From Petunia secreta (Eukaryota > Streptophyta > Magnoliopsida > Solanales > Solanaceae): a DNA stretch of 64,000 nt. Below the pieces are notes generated by a model that saw only the letters and a list, made by a program, of their open reading frames with translations, made no database searches and was not told where the DNA came from. The position numbers were made by a program, and so were the translations under genes. Each line of letters starts with the position of its first letter. Position 1 is the first letter of the stretch. Where the stretch lies: the NCBI GenBank assembly GCA_029990175.1, contig JARKIP010000194.1, positions 372,001 to 436,000 of the forward strand. The letters are read 5' to 3'. This document shows, in pieces, positions 23,737 to 35,998 of this stretch.

Positions 23737-24372
23737 TGTTTGGCCAAGCTTCTCTTTTGAGTGGCAGCAGAAGCTGTTTTTCTGCTGTGGGGAAGAAAAA
23801 AAGTAGCTTTCCCTAAAAGTGCTTTTGAGTAGAAGCAGAAGTTGTTTTTAATTTCTATGATTCCAAAAATATCCTTACCAAAAATACTTATATACCTAAT
23901 TACCCCTATATATTCTAACCTAATGATTATAATATATAAATAGCACAATACTTTTTTAATCAATATTCTTTTTATGTGCACCTACATCACTATTGTTACA
24001 AACTTTTAATCAAATAATATCTTTTTTTAAGGTATAGATCAAGAATATTCAATTATGAATACTTAGATTTTGGAAAAAATTTACTAAATAAAAAAAATTA
24101 AATATAGTGTTTGAGAATAAATGTTTAAAATCATTCATCTAGTTAAATAACTGCAAAGTGAGTCTTTAAATGTCCTTACTCGTAATTTAACACTCAAAAG
24201 TACTTTTTCAAAAGCTTGGCCAAACATAAATTACTACTCAGCTGTTGACAGGACTGCTTCTCAGATGAGTTGGCCAAACACAAACTGCTTTTCTCCAAAA
24301 GTACTTTTACGAAAATCACTTTTGAAAATAAGCACTTCTCAAATAATCAGTTTTCAGAAGCTTGGCCAAACA
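23737..24372. mobile_element. Inverted-repeat element (MITE-like)
   Basis: The 17-base sequence tgtttggccaagcttct at 23737-23753 is matched by its exact reverse complement at 24356-24372. Between them are further partial copies in both orientations (ttggccaaac at about 24268, aaaagtgctt and aaaagtactt motifs). This is a high-copy type of short plant element. No clear target duplication was found, so the superfamily is uncertain, and the outer limits may reach about 23680. Confidence 0.55.
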
Positions 24373-25055
24373 GGCTCTAAAAGGGAATGCGTATCTTGTA
24401 GAAGTTAGATCTACCATGAGGTTCTGCAATAGATCTTATTACGTTCAGCAATGAAAGGATACCAAACAGACAAACGTAAAGGATGATAGCCAGAGTTAAA
24501 GTAAACATGTTTTCATCTGCTGATATAAAGCATGTACAATCTCTTCAGAAAATTATATTATTATAAGTAATCTGAAAATCTAAAAAGGAAAGAAAAAACA
24601 CATTCTCTCCTCTCACTAATCACATTTTTTTTAAAAGCACCTTTTGTTTTTGGGATTCGTAGTCTGAATCAAGCTAAACATCAACATCGGACCTTGATCA
24701 TATAATGAACCAAAAGGTCAAACGTAACATGTATTTCCTCACAAAGGCCATCAAGAGTAGGCGATATATCTCCAATAAAAACTGACAAACTGCTAGAGCA
24801 GCACAATGAATGAGAACATGTTTCGTCTTAGATTGGCTTAGTACTCAACTTTCTTTGATTCTAGGGTTGGTTCAAGAGGAAGACCTCTATCAATAGATAT
24901 ACAAATTTATACATTCTTCAAATTGGCAGAACTATCACGTATAAAGCCACTGGCACTGTCATCTGATACTTTCAATTTTAACCAGTTAACCTCACTGTCG
25001 CACATTGGAAAATTTTTGTACCTTCGACTACTTGAGGTGACAAACACTTCAAATT
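24373..25055. other. 3-prime flank of the alpha/beta-hydrolase gene
   Basis: No gene or repeat recognised. It probably contains the 3-prime untranslated region of the minus-strand gene that ends at 25056. Confidence 0.4.
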
Positions 25056-28000
25056 CTATTGCTCAAAGTTCTCTTGCAGAAACCTGTAAAGCTGATCTGC
25101 AACTATTTCAGGATATTCTTCCTGTGGAAGGAGAGCACCTGGCACTTCAACATACTTGCTCACACCTTTGGCCTCCTTAAGTGCTTCCATCTCTGCTTTT
25201 GACCTCTTCGGAGAACCTGCTGTTGCCAGAACTAGAACCGGTATCCTACTCTCCAACTCTGCAAAGAGTTGGACAAATTCCTCCCGGGACTGTACTGGGT
25301 CAAGTAAACCAGTCAAGAAAGCAGCAGGTACATAGCGGGCACCTAGCCGTTTTGTAAGTGCATATCGGCTCTCAATGATATCCCGAGTCACCTTCTCAGG
25401 ATCCGCATAAACATGGGACTTATACTGCGATTGTATTGACTTCTCATTGCTGACAAGTACATTATACATCATCCAACCAACAGCAGGGGCCCTTAAGGTC
25501 CCTCTAAGGAGGCCATACCTGTGAGAAGATTGAAGTAAATATCAATCAAGAAATAGTGTAAAATCATTTTTGCTAATGTGGTAAAATAAACGTAAATGCT
25601 ATTGCTTATTTTCTGATGAAAATTCCCATATTCTGAAAGGGGGAGAGCTGGCAATCAAAAGAAAATGTGTTGTCCAATGGATTTTTATGCACAAGAATCT
25701 ATATTATCTGCTTCTTTTCTACATAAACTGAAATGGTACAAGTATACAACACAATCTGCTCAAGATTCCAACCTTATCGTCTTTTCGTTACCTATATTGG
25801 GCTTAGCACTGTAATAGGTGTCATGTGGCAAGCTGTTGAGCTTTCAGTTAAATAAGAATTACGGAAGTCCTGAAAGGTGCAAAGCAAGGAAAGATCCAAG
25901 TCTACCTTGTTTCCATGTTGGAATCTCTTCCAAAAACAATAGGAAGTGGACCAGCCCAGGTGGGAGCAACAGCAGCAATGGCTGCTGGCTTAACCAAGCC
26001 CTTGTTTGTAGCACGAACTGCTATTGTAGCAGCATGTCCTCCTCCAAACACCACCAAGTCCTTACCTGATTCAGTCATTTGAAACTATCAATAGGAGAAC
26101 CTCTAAGCAATAAAAGATGAAATATCTACAGGACATTAAGGAATTTGGAAAAGCATTTACTATGCAGAACAAACGAAATAGAAGCATCACACACACACAC
26201 ACAGAGTTGGCATCACAATGAGATGAAAACAGTAGATATGGGACGGCCTACTTTTCACCAAAGGCTCGTGACCAACTGGACAGGTCCCATGGAACCTTAC
26301 AAGTTTCTCAGTGCAATGGACAACCTCACTGACGCCGGTCACGCTGACGCCCTTTGCTCTTCCTGGAAGATGTTGATTGAGAAACAATCTAGACTCCAGT
26401 CACGCTGATGCCCTTTGCTTTTCATGGAAGTTGTTGTTTGAGAAATAATTTATCTCTCTCTCTCTTTCTCTCTCTCTCTCATTTCTTTTTTCTTTTTTTT
26501 TAAATGAAACCCATACTGGGGGTTTTGCATATGAACAATCTATCCTGTATGTCTCAAACGCCACTACGGGATTCCCTCTCGAGATCAACTTAAAAGATTT
26601 ATCAAACTAACATTTTTATTTGTAACAAATTTTTGAGATTTAGGATCAGAACTACAAGCTATAACTTTCCACCCCAAATGCATATCACAACCAAAGAAAC
26701 TATGCTTCTTGGCTCTTGGTTAGTTGTCCTCCATTAACATGCGTATAAGCAGGACAATCAAAATTCTCAAAGTTGAACAACAGCCAGATTGGCAGAGCTA
26801 TATCTCGACAAGAGTCTTGAACTCGAAACCCATAGACTAAGTGGTTCACCAAGTAAATTTGCTAGAAAGATAGCTTGATTGCAGAAGCTTCCTAGATCAT
26901 CATTTAAAACATACACCTTTCTCACTCAAAAAAAGTTATATTCATGTGTAGGGGGTGGCTTTTTTTTTGTTTTTCCTTCAATTTTGATATAGTAATTTGC
27001 TCCTCTAGTGACTCGAAACCACAACCTTAAGGTTCTAGATGGAAATTCTTTCCACCTAAGCTACGCTCTCTTGACATGTAAGGGTGCAAAATAAACCCAT
27101 GAAAATATGATTCTGATACCAAAACTAGGCCTCTCTTGATGTCCAATTACATAGCTCGTAATTGCTCCATCTTTTAGTACTTTGCTTACAAAAAAAGTTC
27201 ACATTTTCTCAACATATTGCCATTTCTTGCTCATATGTCGAACCTCTTATGGAAGTTACCCTCTCTTGACATGTAGGGGTGCAAAATAAACCCATGAAAA
27301 TATGATTTTGATAACAAAACTAGGCCTCTCTTGATGTCCAATAACATAGCTCACAAACGCTCCATCTTTTAGTACTTTGCTTGCAAAGAAGTTCATTGTT
27401 TCTCAACATAAGGCCATTTCTTGCTCATATGTCGAACAGTCGAACTTCTTATGGTACAACTTTATAATTTCATGACATAGAGGAACAGGTCTAGGTCTGT
27501 AGCAAAACCTATAACATTAGTACATTATAATACATATAAAGCTCCGAAACCTTTATTATGAACAAGTCCTCTTTCCTGAATCCTTACCTTCACGCCACCT
27601 TCCTTCGAAACTTGCACCTGTTGGAATCGAGGGTGTCCAGAGAGATGAAATCTTCTCCAGTCCGGAAAATGTCAAACTTTATCAGTATCCACACCATATT
27701 GATTTGTAATAGCTTTGGTTCGGACATTGTTTCCCATCAAAAAGTTTTCCGCTATTAACTGATTCATAAGGAGTAAACCCTTCAATGGGGAGACAAATGG
27801 TAGGAACAACCTCTATCCATAATCTATTCATCATTTGGTCATGTAAAATCGTCCATGGAAAAGAGAATATTGGCATTATACTTCTCTTCGGTAAACACTA
27901 ACCTCAGACGCATCCCCTATCAATTTGTTGTGGCCTCTTCTCCAATTCATTTTTTTAGTCATCTTCTTATAATTACTGGTAATATGTCCTGGATTTCCTC

Positions 28001-31000
28001 AATTCCAACACATAACATCTTTATTTCTAGATTTAGATCCAAGTTCGGCTAGCTTTCGCTCCATGGATCTCATCTAGCGTATAGTGATATCAATGTTAAT
28101 CTTCTATTTGGCCTTCAGAGAAGAGACATCCTTCAAAGTAGTTGTATCCTTACAATATCACAATATATGTTACGTGTTTATATGAAGAGGTAATGAACAC
28201 ATATTAAAGCTCCACATTTTCATCACTTATTAACATCCAAAATCTCCAAATCTAAAACTGTTAACAAACTTATCAGCAAGAGATGTGACAGAAGTACTTT
28301 CTTCAAACCTTATTGATGCAACTTGTTTGATACTAGTATTTTCCAAATATGCAGACTCCAATTTATTTAATAACTCTTTTGTGGTCGTTTTGACAATAGT
28401 TTCATGCAAAAGTTGATAAGCACAATATAAATGAATTTCAATTTAGCTTGTGCGTTGATCTCCTTTCACACATCATCTTTTTAAGTTAGATAGCTAACTT
28501 CTACCAGGGCCTCATATTTTCTATGATGTACAAGAATGGCTCATATTCTTTTTTGCCATAACATGATTTTTTACTGAATTTTACAACATCAAACCTCGTT
28601 CTTTCCCTTTATGAGCAATAATCCAAAAATAAATGTAAAGTAAATGTAAACGCTGCCATGAATCAGAACTGTACAAAATAGTACCCATAAACAATACTCA
28701 AGTAGTAACTGTAAACACAGCTTGAATAGTATTCCGTTATCTTGAGAACAGTAAACAGCAACGCCCCAGCTGTGATCCTAATATGTTACGACGGGGACAA
28801 GATCAATCTATACTCTTGATTTATATTCGACACCAGACATGATATCAACAACAACAAAAAAAAATAGTGATACAATAAACTTGTATGGTTTGCTTGGCAA
28901 ATCATGCATATGTCCATAGGTTAGAAGGAACAATTTCATGTATCATTAGTATAGTATATACTATATACAAGAGTACACAATTAGAAATGGTACTCTAACT
29001 TATCCAGAAAATATCTCAAGAGTACCTCATAAGTTTACTCAAAATAAATTTTGTACAACTGTACCCCTCTGCTATTTTCTAGCACTCTCTCAGACAAAAC
29101 TTGATGCAAGACTTCATGTCTAACCTGAAAAGAATGAGGGAGATGAGACCTCTATTTATAGAGAAAATACTAGCACTGACTACACCATTTCTTGAACCAA
29201 CACATCTATTCTCTAATATTCTCTACCAATTCTTTTAGAAGAATACTTCGATTCAATACTTGATGTCTAACTTGATAAGAATGGGGAATAATTAGATCTA
29301 TACTTGTAAGGCAAAAGTAGCTCTGTCTATGTCCTCACATGCGTCTGCTTTGTGAGGGGAAGTTTCTTTCTATGTGACCACAGCCTCCCATATTTTTCTT
29401 CTTCTGTGTCTGTTATTTCTTTCATTTCTCTTCTTTCTTCTTGTAAATGTTCTTCAGTCCCTTCTTTCAGTCTAAAAGAAGGCATGCCTATGCTGACATA
29501 ATATTCTATTTTTTTTTTCACTGTAAGACAACAGAATACTGGTTCCAAAGGACCAACGAGGATAAAAAAAAGGATTCCACACACCCAAAATGTTCCTCTG
29601 AAACAGAATACCGATGACAAATGTTTGTTCATATCTCAGGGGTTGACAGTTGAAACATAAGTGAAACTTTCTACTTACGTAGTAACTGTAAACAGTACTT
29701 GAACAAACCAAACCAAACCAAACCAACATACCCAGTGATACCCCACTAAGGTGGGGTCTGGGGAGGGAGAGATGTACGCAGAGTATTTCATATTTCATGG
29801 GTTGACATTGTCATCATCAACAACAACAATTACGCCTCAATCCCAGGCTAGTTGCGGTCGGCTGTAAGAATCATCAATATCATAAATGCTCTGCCTTGGT
29901 CCATAATATTTCAATATTCCGTACTTAATGATTATCTAACACTAGGGGTTCTCTAGTATACTCTAGCAGTTATATCTCTGATATAGTAAGAGTCTTCTAA
30001 TAAGCACTAGCTTTCTAGTGGTATCACCTACACGGATTTTTAACTTCCATCTTTTTATATCTTTTTCTAGATCTGCCTGGATTCCTAGACATTCTAAATC
30101 TTTTTCGAGATAACTTGTTGTGATCATAGGTCTACTTGTTCCTCTTCTGACACCGCCAATCTTCATATTTCCACATCTAAAAACCGGTGCATCAGAATTA
30201 AAAATAATGGGATCTTTTCAAAAATAGCCAGTCGGATTCACTGTTTCCATTTCTAGCTGGTGTCCGTAGGTTATACAATGATTATACACAGTTATACACA
30301 TATTTTACATGAATTATACTACATATTTTACACATTCGCCGCCTACTTTGTTCAAGTGGTTGGGTGGGAGGCTATTTCTGTTAATTTCCCAAATGAATGC
30401 GATTTGCAATTACGAAACAAACAAGTGCTAAGAAATTAAACAAATTAAGAAGCTAGAAGACACTTTTCAGCTCACCTGAATTGTAATCGTTAATGAAATC
30501 GACCAAGAACTGTTCCATAACATCAGCATTGTAATCAAGTTTAGGTCTATCAGAGTAACCTAAACCAGGCCAATCAACAATGGTAGTTTTGTAATTAACT
30601 TGACCACTTCTTCCAGCAATGTCTTTAGCCACTTCTCTCCATTCTTCCACTGTACTAACATCTGAAATTGTAGGAATCATTAAAATGTTCTTACATGGCT
30701 CATCGTTTCCCTTATCGTGTTCCTCATAATAAATATTCATCGAATTGTCCTTGTATTTCCATTGCCACGTACTCTTCTGTTAAAAAACCACAAAATAAAT
30801 GTTATACAAATATGAACGGTAAGGTCTGCCTGCAACTCACCCTCCCAGACCCCACTTGTCGGATCATATGGGTAAGTTATCTTTAAAAATAAAAACAGTT
30901 TCCTCGGCCCCACTTGCGGGATCACACTGGTTAAGTTATCTGTAAAAATATAAACAGTTTCCTAAGGGTAAAGTCTGGGTACAACGCACACTCCCCAGAC

Positions 31001-31264
31001 CCCACTCATTGGATCACACTAGTACGTTGTAGTCGTTTAAAAATATAAACAGTTCTAATATAATTGGGGAAAGGGGTGGATTTTGAGGATTACCTTTAAG
31101 GACGTAGTGGGTGATGTAGAAGGGGAAGAGTAATTGACGGAAGCAGTAGCTTTGACTACTAAAAGGGGTTTGTAAAAGTTTGGGATTTGAGAAAGATGGG
31201 ATCTGCTGGTTCTGAAGGAAAGAGTATTCAATGATGATAAGTTGAAAATAGCAGAGGATGCCAT
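25056..31264 (-). CDS. Plastid-targeted alpha/beta-hydrolase-fold protein (4 exons, 364 aa)
   Basis: Exons in reading order: 31094-31264, 30476-30776, 25906-26065, 25056-25518, in frame with a total of 1095 nt. The first exon is a Ser/Thr-rich, acid-poor leader (MASSAIFNLSSLNTLSFRTS) typical of chloroplast transit peptides. The core shows VDWPGLGYSDRP, then LVVFGGGHAATIAVRA where the nucleophile elbow should be, AAVAPTWAGPLPIVFGRD, WMMYNVLVSNEK, and a C-terminal VPGALLPQEEYPEIVADQLY. It resembles an uncharacterised plastid alpha/beta-hydrolase family conserved in plants. The usual catalytic Ser of the elbow is replaced (GGGHA), so a classic serine hydrolase mechanism is unlikely unless another residue serves. 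The substrate is unknown. The second intron is unusually long (about 4.4 kb) because of transposon insertions, but its splice sites look normal. Confidence 0.85.
26190..26480. repeat. Microsatellites: AC run and TC run
   Basis: An AC run occurs at about 26189-26202 and a TC-rich run at about 26453-26480, both in the second intron of the hydrolase gene. Confidence 0.8.
27066..27445. repeat. 195-bp tandem duplication in the hydrolase intron
   Basis: The block beginning ctctcttgacatgta occurs at 27066 and again at 27261. It continues through aaataaacccatgaaaatat and tttcttgctcatatgtcgaa in both copies, with scattered differences. Confidence 0.8.
27480..28650 (-). mobile_element. Decayed Copia-type retrotransposon remnant
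   Basis: On the minus strand, about 28390-28240 reads TIVKTTKELLNKLESAYLEN followed by TSIKQVASIRFEESTSVT, the usual Copia gag pattern. Near 28020-27970 a zinc-knuckle remnant reads CWN, a stop, then GNPGHITSNYKKM, where Cys positions of a CCHC knuckle are lost. Near 27850-27700 is MLHDQ/RLWIEVV/GFTPYES-like integrase-type sequence with frame damage. No LTRs or coherent open frame were found. The remnant lies in the 4.4-kb intron and probably explains much of its length. Confidence 0.6.
29700..29800 (-). mobile_element. TS-type SINE remnant with TTGGT tail
   Basis: On the minus strand the sequence includes cgtacatctctccctcccca and gaccccaccttagtgggg, then ends in four ttggt-like units (29705-29727 on the plus strand, aacca repeats). 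This is the form of tRNA-derived SINEs common in Solanaceae. It lies in the hydrolase intron. Family assignment is from memory of the consensus. Confidence 0.55.
30812..31050 (+). repeat. Three tandem SINE 3-prime fragments in hydrolase intron 1
   Basis: Three head-to-tail units each contain a ccccact(t/c) segment, (c/g)ggatca and a run of aaaaata(t)aaacagtt. They lie at about 30812-30900, 30901-30960 and 30961-31050. The first and third also hold gtaa(g/a)gtctg(c/g)(c/g)t and cccagaccccact. They occupy most of the short first intron of the hydrolase gene. Confidence 0.65.
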
Positions 31265-33124
31265 GCTTAATGGAAGCTTTACTTAATTTTCTGCAACACA
31301 ATAATGGTTCCTTCTTTTCTGGTTCTATATGGGACTTTGACAATGTGTGTGTGAGAGAGAGTGAAAGAGAGAAGCCCACCGGTGTTGATTTTTTTCTTTT
31401 TTCCTGTTCTAACTTATAAATACTGTGAATGGTTCAATAGGTATTTAAAATTGTTTTTGGATTTTTTTAAGATATTACAAGGTGAAGAAAGTAGCTACGC
31501 AATTCAATAAACTGTTGAAGATGAACATGTCAAAGCAGCCACAGACTTCTGGAGGGAGTTATTATATAAATTGAATAATATTGACGAGTTTTATCAATAG
31601 TCAAAGTTTATGACAATTTTCACAAGATGTGCAAGATGAAGAACAACCAACAAACCCAGTATGTTTCCACAAGTAGGATCTAATGAGGGTGAGGTATATA
31701 TAGACGTTACCCCAATCTCGAGTAAGGTAGAGACGTTGTTTTTAAAAGACCCTCGACTCAAGAAGAACACATTTAAAAACATATTTGGGAAAGGGAAACA
31801 TAGGAGATGAAAAGTCTAGCTGAATAAAGAGCACTCATAAAATATCGAGGTAAAGCAATGACATCAAAATAACACTACTATTAAAATTGTAGAATGGAAT
31901 AACCATATGAAAATAACAGCTAATAATCTCTACATCCTACATTATCACCAAGTTCTCTACAAGAAGGAAATAGAACACACCGTCGAAAATCTGTGAACAA
32001 AACTGTTTTGTTGACCGTTGAAACTTATGAACAATTTAACAAAAATTTTACAATCTCACTTTTGTGTGTCCATGTAGTTTAAGCTAATTGTGGGTATATT
32101 TATAGAGGATGGTCACATTACTTATCTTCAAACCTTTATAGTTCAAGTTCAAACTAAGCTAATTTCAGGGCCTTTAGTTTGAAGTTATAATTTGCTTTTT
32201 TTTTTTTTTTTTGTCTAACTTCAAACCAAATTCAATGAGCTTAACTCCACACTTTTGATCTAAACTTTTGGCTCATATTCAGACAAAAAAGTATAAGTTG
32301 ATGGATTTCAAACCATAGATTGAAGCTGAAAACGTAACTTCAATCATGATGATTTGGAAATTGTTGGCTATTCATAAATAGTTACTTAAAATTGGCTAAC
32401 CACTGAATAGGGCACTTAAAATACAAAAAGTTTAACCCTGCATACTCAAAGTTGATTGATGCTACCTTTTTATCCCATTTAAGATAGTTTTAGTAAAATG
32501 GTATCTACCTCATCCACAGACAACACTTCAAGTTATCAATGATAAGTAGTGCCTCTTAAAAAAAGGTCAAAGAGAAAGTATTGCCTTCGCTTGGTCCGTA
32601 GGTAACACAGTAAGTTATCAATCAGCAAGTTTTGTCTCTTAGGAAGAGGTCACGTAGAAAGTAAACTTGCCTCTTAGGAAGAGGTCATGTAGAAAGTATT
32701 GCCTAGACAAACACTTCAAATTATCTAATAGAAGAGGCTGAAGAGACAAGTGATGTCCAGACAATACTTTATCTGAGAGAATGTGAAATACAAGGGCAAG
32801 TGTTGTATAAAAAAGAGGGGTCAAAGACATATGTTGCCTCTTACCCAGCATTTACGATGAAAGGGAGGGAAAAAATACGAGCATCGTTATAAGATTCATA
32901 GGAGTTTTTCGTCCAAAATTTATTTATTAGACCAAGCAGATTTTGTTTTTTACTAAACCACTGTTACGGGGTCAAAAGGTCAAACAATTAACTATTGTAC
33001 CATAGTTGTGCAATTCAGCCCAATCTAAATCGTGGAAATCCCAATATTTATGAGGGGCCGTCAGATCTAGGGTAAATAATCAAAATTTGGTGTGGAGGCT
33101 GAACCCAGAGCGGGGGATACAAAA
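31265..33124. other. Intergenic region between divergent genes
   Basis: Separates the minus-strand hydrolase from plus-strand RPL34, so it carries both promoters. A SINE remnant in reverse orientation lies at about 31640-31765 (ccacaagtaggatctaatga, agaccctcgactcaag). A 34-bp unit with cttaggaagaggtca is duplicated at about 32638 and 32672. Just upstream of RPL34, cagcccaatc (about 33016) contains a TGGGCT site on the reverse strand, an element frequent in plant ribosomal protein promoters. Confidence 0.5.
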
Positions 33125-34720
33125 ATGGTGCAGCGACTGACGTACAGGAAGAGGCATAGCTATGCAACCAAGTCCAATCAGCACCGCATCGTCAAAACCC
33201 CTGGTACTTTCACTATTCTTTTTTATGTGGATGTTTCTATTGCTTGGGGTTTATTTAGTATATTTCGTATGCATTATGTCGAATAATTACTTGATTTGAA
33301 ATATAGGTGGGAAGTTGATATACCAGACCACCAAGAAACGTGCTAGTGGGCCCAAGTGTCCCGTCACTGGAAAGAGGATTCAGGGGGTAATCTATTTTTT
33401 TGTGATCTTTCTCCCTTGAATTGAACTGGCAATGTTATTCAGAGATCAAAACTTTTAGTAATTGTCTATTAGAATGTTGTGCCATTTCTAATAATGCATT
33501 GTCGCTCAGAAGTAGTATTTAATTGGTGGTTAGTCCCGGTTTCCCTGATGATCAATTTAGTAGGTTTGCTCCTATTGGATATTTGCAATGTCGACATTGG
33601 AACCGGTTTTGTTTCCTGTTAAGATTTACTGATAGTTTTTGAAATCACGTTGTAACCTTTAACAAAATTTTGTCCTAGATATAGAGTGTAGATCTTGGTG
33701 AATGAGAAAATCTTACACTTATTTACCTTGTTCTGATAAAAAAATATAGACGGTTGATCATGGCGAGCCTATCTTTTCTTTCAAGGGGCAAATTGAGTTA
33801 TTTCAGAGGGTTTTAAACTCTGGAAGATGAGGATAGGTGATATTAGACTCACAATGAGGTTTAAGTATTGTCTATTTTCAACTGTATGAGTGTGATCGTG
33901 CTCTTTTATTCTGACAAAAGATAAATTTTGAATGTAATTATATCTTTGTAAAGAATAATCGTAAAGAATATACCCTTGTAACGATTACTTCTGAAGAATA
34001 CACCCTTGGTAGACCTTGAGTTAGCCTAGAATCAAAATCATATTAAGATAAAAATGGCATTGCTGTCATTAAAGGAGGGTTAATCAAACTTTAATATTTG
34101 AAGTCATTTATTTTGTTCATTCTCGAAGTTTGATATTTTTTCCTTGTTCAAGATCGTCCTTCCTGTTAATGGACAGTGTTAAATTCAAGTTTTAGACTTT
34201 CTAGCTTCTTTCATTCAGTAGGTCATAGGTGCATCATGTTTTGAGTGTTATTTGTGAAATTTTTATAGCATGCTGTTCCAGATATTCTTTTACTACTTTC
34301 TTTATCAAGAATTCTACTTTGAATTCATACTTGACCGCAGTATTTTGTTTTCTATTGATAATTTATATCAAGATTTAGACCAATTTAATAACCCAAGAGC
34401 TTTGCTGTTCCTGCAGATCCCTCACTTGAGACCAGCTGAGTACAAGAGGTCCAGATTATCTAGGAACAGGAGAACTGTGAACCGTGCCTATGGTGGAGTA
34501 TTGTCTGGAGGAGCAGTGAGAGAGAGGTTTGCTCTCTTGATATTATAGGCTTGGACCACTTGGCCATGTGTGTATTTTTCTAACAATGTACATATGAGTC
34601 ACAATTGACTTCATGCTTATTTTCAGGATTGTTAGGGCTTTCTTGGTGGAAGAGCAGAAAATTGTCAAGAAGGTTTTGAAGATCCAAAAAGCCAAAGAAA
34701 AGCTGGCAGCTAAGAGCTAA
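33125..34720 (+). CDS. RPL34: 60S ribosomal protein eL34 (4 exons, 120 aa)
   Basis: Component of the cytosolic large ribosomal subunit. Exons 33125-33203, 33307-33386, 34417-34526 and 34627-34720 join in frame to 363 nt. The protein starts MVQRLTYRKRHSYATKSNQH, continues with KTPGGKLIYQTTKKRASGPK, CPVTGKRIQGIPHLRP, SRLSRNRRTVNRAYGG, and ends with KIQKAKEKLAAKS. Length and sequence fit the plant eL34 family, whose members are 119-120 residues. It is strongly basic, as expected. All splice sites are GT-AG, and the second intron (1.03 kb) is the longest. No damage is visible, so it should be expressed. Lone house-keeping gene between the hydrolase and the GST cluster. Confidence 0.95.
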
Positions 34721-35998
34721 GCTGGATTAGAGGAACTTTTTTATTCAAGTTTTAAAACAATTTTGACATTCAAGATATTACTAGTTGTGTGCACTATAAT
34801 ATTTGAGGTGATTGCTACACTGAACAAGCTCTTTTAGCTTCAGGGTGGTAATATTATGTGACGAAATCAATCTTTGCCTATCGTTATGTCATTCTAGTCT
34901 TTCTGTTACATTGTATTCTAAGTATGTGTGGTGGATTACTATTTACCATTATCTGCGGTTCATGTGGTGCAAGAAAAAGAATGTGTGAAGCCCAACTAGA
35001 TAAGCATTTTCCAATAGGTTGTTTTTGAATCCTTGGGAGTCTAGTTAAACTGGATGCATTTGTAAAGCAATTTGGGCAACTAACAAGGATCTCCGAATTT
35101 GTGATGCACCCCATGTCTGAAAAGATTGTTGCATGGCTGTGAAATCAAATTTTGGTTAGCAGTGATATGTTACCCTGAATGGACAAATAAAAAGTACTCC
35201 TATTAAATAGAACTAGAAGATGGAGGTTGACATGAAGCAAACAAAGACAAGGCTTGTAACAATTGAAAATATACAGAACTGCTATAGCTGTTGAATGAAG
35301 TCATTTTAATGTGTTAAGTGAATCTTGGCTCTCGTCTAATTTTCTTGGAAGCTAAGGCTTCAGTCCGTCTTGACTTAAGGAGAAAACGATCTTAAACCTC
35401 GATATAGAAGCTAAGGCTTCAGTCTCTTCTGATTTTCACGTTTCACTTTCCACAAATGCTGTACTGTATTTCCAGATAAAGGATTTGGACATAGTTCAGC
35501 CATGTGCTATGTACTCCAACAACAACATACCCGGTATAGGGTCTAGGGCCAAGGTGGAGAGGCTGTTTCCGATAGACCCTCGGCTAGGCAAATGCTATGT
35601 AGTCCAACTAATGTTATTGTTACTGTTCAATTAGTCTGTCTATGTGTGTTCTATTGATGAGTTAAATAACGCTGATGCGCATCACTTAAGTTTTACTAAC
35701 ATGAGGCTGCCAAAGCACTACTGTTCAATTAGTCTGCCTATGTGTTTTTTATTGATGAGTTAAATAATGCTGATGCAAGCATCACTTAAGTTTTACATAA
35801 CAGAACAAGGTAACATCAGGCTGCAAAAGTGCTTTAGCTGCAAAATACTTGATATTTCAACCAAAATAAAGTAACTACTGAATTCTTATGGCCATAAACC
35901 TTATTACACAGCAGAATTACATTACACCAAGACAAAGGTGACACTAGTACAAATTCCAGCTGGAGCAGAGGGAAGAAAACAGAACACACAAGAGCTTA
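34721..35998. other. Intergenic region with SINE fragment and 88-bp duplication
   Basis: A SINE-like fragment at about 35507-35590 reads ccaacaacaacatacccggt and later gaccctcggctag. A tandem duplication with an 88-bp period begins tactgttcaattagtctg at 35631 and at 35719. The right end should include the 3-prime untranslated region of the first GST gene. No gene was seen. Confidence 0.55.

Noticed and set aside
29327..29798. Two overlapping frames of about 100 codons on the minus strand
   Set aside because: They lie in a transposon-rich intron across a SINE remnant and show no domain or splice support.
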